From: Spongilla lacustris
Taxonomy: Eukaryota > Porifera > Demospongiae > Spongillida > Spongillidae
Length of the DNA: 64,000 nt
Reading direction: 5' to 3'
Assembly (NCBI GenBank): GCA_949361645.1
Contig: OX442416.1
Span: 18,966,323 to 19,030,322, forward strand
The position numbers were made by a program, and so were the translations under genes. Below, piece after piece: positions 57,634 to 64,000 of the stretch. Below the pieces are notes generated by a model, which did not search any database, was not told the origin of the DNA, and was given only the letters and a program-made list of their open reading frames with translations. Every line of letters begins with the position of its first letter. Positions within the stretch are counted from its first letter, which is position 1.

Positions 57634-58654
57634 GTGTTTGTATGTGTGTGTAAGGATGTAATGTTTTAAGGTTATTCAGAATAATTTTTATTTATTTCTG
57701 CACGGGGTGTGACAATGTCATTAGCTATAGCGTAGCTGCATGCATGCATGTATGTATCAAGTGGTTTGTTCTTTTAAGACACTGCATCAGACACTAGTAA
57801 GAGTGTACGTTAAAGTTAGGAATGGGGTTAAATCAATTACATGTGTGTTGGTTCGAAAGCCTTGAGTTTTTGGAGTATCCATTGTTTGTGTGTGTGTGTG
57901 TGTGTGTTTTGTGTATGTGTTTGTATGTGTGTGTATGTGTGTGTAAGGATGTAATGTTTTAAGGTTATTCAAAATAACTTATTTATTTCTGCATGGGGTG
58001 TGACAATGTGGTACAGATGATAAGCTATCGCGTAGCTGCATGCATGCATGTAACAAGTGAGTTTGTTCTTTTAAGACACTGCATCAGACACTAGTAAGAG
58101 TGTACGTTAAAGTCAGGAATGGGGTTAAATCAATTACATTCAAACTATGGCAAAGTATTACATTTAAGTTGTTGGTATGTGATGTGTGTTGAGTTTTTGG
58201 AGTATCCATTGTTTGTGTGTGTGTTTGTGTGTGTGTGTGTTTGTATGTGTGTGTATGTGTGTGTATTAGGATGTAATGTTTTAAGGTTATTCAGAATAAT
58301 TTTTATTTATTTCTGCACGGGGTGTGACAATGTGGTAGAGATGATAAGCTATCGCGTAGCTGCATGCATGCATGTATCAAGTGGTTTGTTCTTAAGACAC
58401 TGCATCAGACACTAGTAAGAGTGTACGTTAAAATCAGGAATGGGATTATAATCAATTACATTCAAACTATGGCAAAGTATTACATTTAGGTTGTTGGTAT
58501 GTGTTCGAAAGCCTTGAGTTTTTGGAGTATCCATTGTTTGTGTGTGTGTGTTTGTGTGTGTGTTTAATTTGATGTGTGGGTGCATGTGTGTTTGTGTGTA
58601 ATGTGGATGTGTGTATTTTTATGTGTTTGTGTTTTTGTGTTTGTGCGTGTGCAT
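57190..58654. repeat. GT-rich tandem array, copy 2
   Basis: This is the mirror of the copy 1 array. GT blocks end near 57,340, 57,655, 57,950, 58,268 and 58,662, giving units of about 295-395 bp with the same constant segment. Open frames within are repeat translations. Confidence 0.85.
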
Positions 58655-58926
58655 GTGTGTGTAAGGATGTAATATTATGGTTATTCAATAATTATTTTTA
58701 ATAATTAAGATCTCTGGGTGGGGTGTGACAATATGGTACATGTTTTGAGATGATTAATATGGCATGTGAATATGCGTATCTGCATGCATGCACACATGCA
58801 TCTATCAAGTGGGTTCGTTTAAGTCAGTAATGCGATTATAACAGACTATTGCAAAGTATTACATTTAGGTTGTTGGTATGTGATGTGTGTTGGTTCGAAA
58901 GCCTTGAGTTTTTGGAATATCCATTA

Positions 58927-58962
<36 letters not shown>

Positions 58963-61114
58963 TGTTTGTGTTTATGTGTGTATGTCTATGTGTGTGCATT
59001 TGTGTGTGTTGTGTGTGATGTGAGGGTGCTTGTGTGTTTTTGTATGTTGTGTATTTGTGTGTGTTTTAGTTTGCATGTGTGTGTTTGTGTGCGTGTGTAT
59101 ATGTGTGTTAGGATGTAATGTTATGGTTATTCAGAAATTATTTGATAACAGGGTGGGGTGTGACAATATGGTAGGTGTTTTGAGAAATATGGCATGTGAA
59201 TTTGCATAGCTGCATGCATGCATGTATGAAGTGGGTTTGTTCTTTTAAGGCACTAGTAAGAGTGTCAGAAATGGATTAGGATCAATGACATATTTACGTT
59301 GTTGGTATGTGATATGTGTGTGTTGGTTCAAAAGCCTTGAGTATACCTAGAGGATAAATATTGTATTTGTTCAAACAACTGCTGGAAGAGAGGTTACTAG
59401 CTTGTGTGAATTTAAAATGTATTGCCCTGTTGCTGCGAGAATGTGATGGGTAAAACATATTTGGTAGCCTGAAGGTTTAATCAGGTTACTAGGTATTTTC
59501 CAGTGTTGCATCAGTATTTAGGTGATGGGTAGGGTAACCTGACTGGGTGAGTATTTTGGATTGGACAACCACACAGTAGAGAGTAACAAAAGTACCGAAC
59601 ATGGGTTTTTAACAGCTATATTTTGTGAGTGAAGTTATTGGCTCATCTTTCCATGACAAAGTGACATGCTCTTTAGTGACAAACAGGCATCTAAGCAGAT
59701 TGCTTTCATTGCATGAGAATAATACTTTTGAAACATGCAAATGAATTGTATTAAGATACTAAGCTCTAACGGGAAGTATGTGAATGTTTATCAAAGCTAC
59801 TCAACAGTACACCCACCTACAACACCAAATATTTTTTTTACAAACAGTATAAATTTGCATGAAACAACCAAGTCAGAATTCACTGACACTTGAAGATCAT
59901 CTCAACATTACATTTAGATCTGAGAATTAGGTGGTATTGTTTTACAAGTCATGCCCAGTTTTAAGCGCTAAAGAGTAGTCCTGATGTAGGTGAAACTGCT
60001 CACTCTCTTTCTTAATGAACAACGTTGGTTTTAAAACTGATTAGACTTGGTCTTAGCACACATCACAGATTTGAACAGAAGTCACCATGACTCACAAATA
60101 CACATACACACCAGTTGAGAGCCATATCTACAGTTCCTATGACATTGAATACTGTTGAAAAGAATGCTCAAACAGTTCGGCACTTTTTTTCACACACACA
60201 CATCGGTAACTAAACAGCACACTAAGAATTAAGCCTTAGGCTTCAATATTAGTAGGTGCTGTAGGCAGTATACACGCGGCTTCTCTAGTGTTACGGGCAT
60301 ATACCAGTTAGAGCTAGCTGAAAGGATGTATAGTTTGCTTGATGCAAGGACTGCACCAATGTGTGCGTGTACCCGTAGGCCGTGCGTACATTGTATGCCA
60401 ATAGGCACCCAGTCGTTCGTGCCTTTAACTCACCAACCATTTGCATCGAAGACATTCTCCAGTGTGGTTTTGTATAACGTAAGGCGAATGACAATCTCGA
60501 TCTCGTCCAAAACACGTAGCAAGAACGCTAATTGGTGCGCACCGCCCGTATGAATGACCTACGGCGGGTGTATGTTTTCTTTTACGAAGAGGTAGTAATA
60601 CGGCAGCCGCAGGTACGGTAGTATCTATGATATCACAAGGATAGCTTAGATCTTTATAAGACTAAATTAAAAAAAAACAATTAAAAATTAAGCAATTCGA
60701 GGAGGTGGGGCTCAGTGGCACGTGATAATGTGCAAGTTGAAGGGGGTGGAGCTAATATGGTCCGTTAATGGTTGCGTCACTAGTCTCGGAACGGGACCTG
60801 CGTATGTAATGAAGTGACACAAGTGCGCATGCGTAAACGTGGTGAAATAGTTGTTGCCTCTTACTTTCAGTTTAAAAATATGATCATTTTGCTTTGGCTT
60901 CGAAACGTGTGTCTGAACATGGTTTCACTTTTAAAGTTGTTAATTTGTTGTGTTTATTAAAGTTAATTAAGCATCGTTAATAACTTGTAAATAAAATGAT
61001 GTAAACACATTTGCCTAACCTCAAGTTGTTAGTTTCTAAATATTAGATTTTTTTCATACTCCTATCAAAAGTTATTCCCGTTCAAAAGCATTGCGTTCTT
61101 TCGTGGACACCCGG
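58655..61114 (-). repeat. right terminal inverted repeat, copy 2
   Basis: It is about 2.46 kb and the reverse complement of 50,534-52,965, with a GT block at 58,925-59,110. It ends in GTGGACACCCGG followed by TA. Confidence 0.82.
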
Positions 61115-61116
61115 TA

Positions 61117-61931
61117 TATATCTGCATGTGCATCGCTCCGACGTTTACCACGACGACTGCATGGCTTGTTTTTGATAACAAACAAGAAGTTCTCGTGGAG
61201 GTGTGTTAAGGATATTGCCTTCCACTAGCTAAAGAATTAACATATGCATGGCGGCGGATATTCACAGCTATAATGACTGTACAGTACCGGCTCGATCATA
61301 GAGAATTTTCACACCTCGCTCATAGAGAAACTAATCGAATCCATTGCCCACTAAGCAAACTGACAGTGTTCATAGCGCTAACCTGTTAATGAGATTCGCT
61401 GCTTGCGTTGGTTGAGCTATAATCAGAATCATTATAAAGCAGTGGTTTCACTGTATAAACATATGATGAGAAAGCAAACAGTCAACAATGTTCCCTTATG
61501 CAAACAAAAGTGTACCTTGGGGGCCCAAAAGCGAAGCTCCATAATACAGCAATTCAGGTGCTTGCTAGAACACACATACTTGCTAGTTAATTGAACTGAA
61601 AACATCTTCCAAAGTTAAAATGCAGAGCAAACAGGTTAAATCTCATCAAAATAATATTACCCTTACAATGCAATATGTTCTCAGCTAGTTCTGATTTAAA
61701 TGGTCATCATGGCACTTCCTGAGAAAATCAGGGCAGTTTATACAATTGATACTTCATTTGAGCCTACCTCAAGTGAATCCATGTTGAGCTGTCCCAGTTA
61801 CATAACTAAAAAATTATTTCTTCCCTCCCATTGGTTTATAGCACCATTTAAAGTCAATGTGTACCTTTAAAAAAAATTCTTTTCAACTGTTTACAAATAC
61901 AAAATAAGTACAGTACACAAAAGGAATAAAT
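61117..61931. other. no recognised feature
   Basis: This lies between the large transposon and the Tigger remnant. The lower part may be the 3' untranslated end of the Tigger copy, but I could not find its terminal repeat. Confidence 0.45.
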
Positions 61932-63175
61932 TTACACAGAAGTGGAATTGACAGGATGAGATGCAATATGTGAACACAATTCAACAGCTCCATTCATTAA
62001 ATGATCGTCATTTAACTGTATTCCGATGTCATGCAGATCCTTAATTATCACTAGTGCTCGATTTAGCAGTTGCACTTTATCAACTGATGGTGGTGTCTCA
62101 TCTAACTCAAAACTATCGTCCAAAGGACGTTCAAGTGACTCATCGAAACATGTGCTGTTGGATTCTTCTATATTCAACCATTCCTTCAACATATCAGCTG
62201 CAATGGTTTGTGCTGAGTCTACAACCACGTCAAGACCAGTTGTTTTCAACATTGTGCGCACAGGATTAGTTATCACTAAATGTGCCAACTTGTCACACAT
62301 GTCTGCAATAGTATCAGATTCAAGTTTCTTGTGATACTCTTCACTACTTGATGTTAAGTCAGTTATCTCAGAAGCATGTAAACAGTTTGAGTGCCTCCAG
62401 CAAGAAGCTATCACTGTGGAGGACACACTATCCCAACAGTCTTTGAGAATGGCAATAGCATCCTCTTCTAATTCATTCCACCATCTATTAACGTTCACCC
62501 TATAGTTCTTGGTGTAAATAAGGGAGAAGTGAAGGAGAGGCTTAAATCAATGTGGTTTCTTTGCTGATCCTAGGCTCAAGTGTGCATGCTACAGTAGCAA
62601 TAACACAAAGAATTATGGTTAGGCATTCCTTGGTTTTCATCCCTCCACTACCACGACCAATCTGTCTGGGTTCACCATGCATGGTCTTCTATGACACATG
62701 AATGGTTGGGTATGTCATCCATATTAAATTCGTCATATTCTACAAGAAGGTCTCTGAAACATTTCATCTCTAGCTCCGCAGCTTGTAAATCAACATCGCC
62801 CGCTTCTCCATGCAGGCAGACACATTTGGAGAAATTGTATCGCAACCTCTAGTTAAAAAACAATCCATCTGCTACTTGAAAGTTTTTTTTTAATGTTACA
62901 TCTTACACAGCTCGTGCTTTTACAAGTTCGCGTGAAACCGGCAATTGCTTTTTCCTGAAAAACTTGGTCTTTTTATCGCTACTGACTGAGATTTTCGGAT
63001 GCACAGATAAACCGTTCTTGACTGGTGAATGCTTATATCGTACATTGTACTTCTTCGCTACGCGTACCTCTTCGTAATTCGGACATTTTCTGTACGTAGT
63101 AGACACCTTCTGGCTTTTCGCTTCACTCGTGTGGATTGCAATGGAGTGCATTGTTTAGAATTTAATAACGCAGTG
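61932..63175 (-). pseudogene. decayed pogo/Tigger-type transposase
   Basis: Reading from high to low, it has a basic start (VKRKARRCLLRTEN), pieces matching the plus-strand copy (KNGLSVHPK; LPVSRELVKARAV; HGEAGDVDLQAAELEMKCFR) and then stops. The catalytic core is largely missing: a gap of about 150-200 residues separates AKKPH from the C-terminal open frame at 61,932-62,498. That 188-aa frame (WWNELEEDAIAILKDCWDSV) resembles the end of pogo-family proteins. Frameshifts and internal deletions make it inactive. Confidence 0.8.
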
Positions 63176-63219
63176 TTTATAACAATGAGGCATTCAATTC
63201 TAAACATTGCACTCCATTG
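63139..63219. repeat. inverted repeat between the two Tigger copies
   Basis: CAATGGAGTGCA(A)TGTTTAGAATT at 63,139-63,162 faces its reverse complement at 63,196-63,219. It belongs to the 5' leader of each copy, so the two genes are head to head with a spacer of about 33 bp. Confidence 0.75.
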
Positions 63220-63242
63220 TATTAATCCACGGTTTAGCAAGC

Positions 63243-64000
63243 ATGGCTGACTGTTCACGGAAACGAAAAACCAGAAGGTGTCTGCAACGTACAGAAAAGC
63301 TGAAGATTCTTTCCGAGTTACAAAGAGGTACGCGTGTTGAAGATATAGCGAAGAAGTACGATATAAGCATTCAACAAGCATACAAGATTGTGAAGGCTAA
63401 ACATTCCCTGACAGAATTAAAGAACGGTTTATCTATGCATTCGAAAATTTTAGTCAGTAGAGCTAAATATCCAGATATAGACCGGTCTGTTTTTGAGTGG
63501 TTTTGCTCTATTAGAGCTTTTCGTGGCAGGAAAAAGCCACTGCCGATTTCACGCGAACTTGTAAAAGCACGAGCTATTTACGAAGCAAAGATACGAAACA
63601 TTACAAACTTCAAAGTATCAGATGGATGGTTTTCAAACTGGAGGTGGCGATACAATATATCCAAATGTGTTCGCCTGCACGGAGAAGCGGGTGATATTGA
63701 TTTAGAAGCTGCGGAGCTAGAGATGAAATGTTTCAGAGACCTTCTTGTAGGATATGATGTTAAGAATATATTTAATATGGATGAGGCTGGCCTATTCTTT
63801 AGAGCAATACCCAGCCATTCATATTACATAAAAGACAGTGGTGATCCAAGACAGATAAATCGTGGTAGTAAAGCGATGAAAGCAAAGGAACGCCTAACCA
63901 TAATTCTTTGTGTCAATGCTACCGGTGAATTCAAACTGGAGCCTGTTATAATAGGATCAGCTAAAAAACCACGTTGCTTTAAAGACTCTCCGTCGCCTCT
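63243..64000 (+). CDS. pogo/Tigger-type transposase, N-terminal part, runs off the window
   Basis: The frame is open for 252 codons from MADCSRKRKTRRC to the window end. An N-terminal helix-turn-helix (EKLKILSELQRGTRVEDIAK, KKYDISIQQAYKIV; residues 18-52) is followed by a CENP-B/Tc5-type DNA-binding domain (about residues 75-150, VFEWFCSIRAFRGRKKPLPI, WFSNWRWRYNIS). The start of the DDE domain follows: NMDEAGLFF with the first Asp at residue 180, then a LTIILCVNATGEFKLEPVII strand. In this family the protein binds the terminal repeats and moves the element to TA sites. No lesion is visible in this part. Confidence 0.88.
   Translation, partial: MADCSRKRKTRRCLQRTEKLKILSELQRGTRVEDIAKKYDISIQQAYKIVKAKHSLTELKNGLSMHSKILVSRAKYPDIDRSVFEWFCSIRAFRGRKKPLPISRELVKARAIYEAKIRNITNFKVSDGWFSNWRWRYNISKCVRLHGEAGDIDLEAAELEMKCFRDLLVGYDVKNIFNMDEAGLFFRAIPSHSYYIKDSGDPRQINRGSKAMKAKERLTIILCVNATGEFKLEPVIIGSAKKPRCFKDSPSP

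Larger units (their letters stand above)
50534..61114 (+). mobile_element. large Tc1/mariner-type transposon, copy 2 (10.6 kb, inverted)
   Basis: The ends are CCCCGGGTGTCCACGAAAG on the left and, inverted, CCGGGTGTCCACGAAAGAAC on the right. TA flanks both ends (50,532-50,533 and 61,115-61,116). The order of parts is the mirror image of copy 1: TIR, centre, promoter, transposase, GT-rich array, TIR. The transposase is broken, so this copy could move only with help from an intact copy. Confidence 0.85.

Noticed and set aside
1..64000. CRISPR arrays, bacterial operons, riboswitches or tRNA genes
   Set aside because: The tandem repeats seen are satellites with no spacers of uniform length. Gene structure is eukaryotic, and no tRNA or rRNA pattern was recognised by eye; a tRNAscan and Rfam search would be decisive.

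Overview
This looks like animal nuclear DNA from an invertebrate. The base composition is AT-rich, short exons carry clear GT-AG splice sites, CA/GT microsatellites are long, and eukaryotic transposons dominate. The ankyrin exons carry the variant 'LLSTPGIDVNIKD', which from memory I associate with demosponges. The host assignment is an inference and needs a database search.

Layout. Positions 480-16,410 (minus strand) hold ankyrin gene A: about 14 one-repeat exons, a frameshifted 5' exon copy near 16.3 kb, and continuation off the left edge. It is interrupted by a dead Ty3/Gypsy element with LTRs (5,295-10,269, plus strand, 5-bp target duplication) and by a second Gypsy pol fragment (about 12,830-16,125, minus strand). 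That fragment is itself split by a hAT-like element (13,824-15,634). Positions 16.7-28.2 kb have no gene I can support. They hold CA microsatellites, minisatellites, a giant double foldback (22,617-24,190) and small TIR elements.

Positions 28,455-36,034 (minus strand) hold ankyrin gene B. All eleven exons are open, in phase 0 and spliceable: a start exon, nine repeat exons, and a last exon that reads into a stop. The inferred protein is about 391 aa of stacked ankyrin repeats. Its introns hold a restriction-like-endonuclease non-LTR fragment (34,083-35,405), an inverted piece of the same family, an unrecognised 1.4-kb TIR element and a 97-bp MITE.

Positions 37,658-61,116 hold the most unusual content: two copies, in opposite orientation, of a roughly 10-kb Tc1/mariner-type (IS630 superfamily) DNA transposon. 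Each has TA flanks, terminal inverted repeats of about 2.4-2.5 kb, a CA-rich tandem array on the transposase side, and one transposase gene with a CCAAT/TATA promoter. Copy 1 (42,642-43,730, minus) is intact with a D-D-41-D spacing. Copy 2 (55,930-57,004, plus) has several lesions. In each copy the two arms share private differences, which suggests that the arms are homogenised within an element. A hAT relic sits 12 bp inside the left end of copy 1.

The right end (61.9-64 kb) has two pogo/Tigger-type transposase genes head to head. The minus copy is decayed; the plus copy is open to the window edge.
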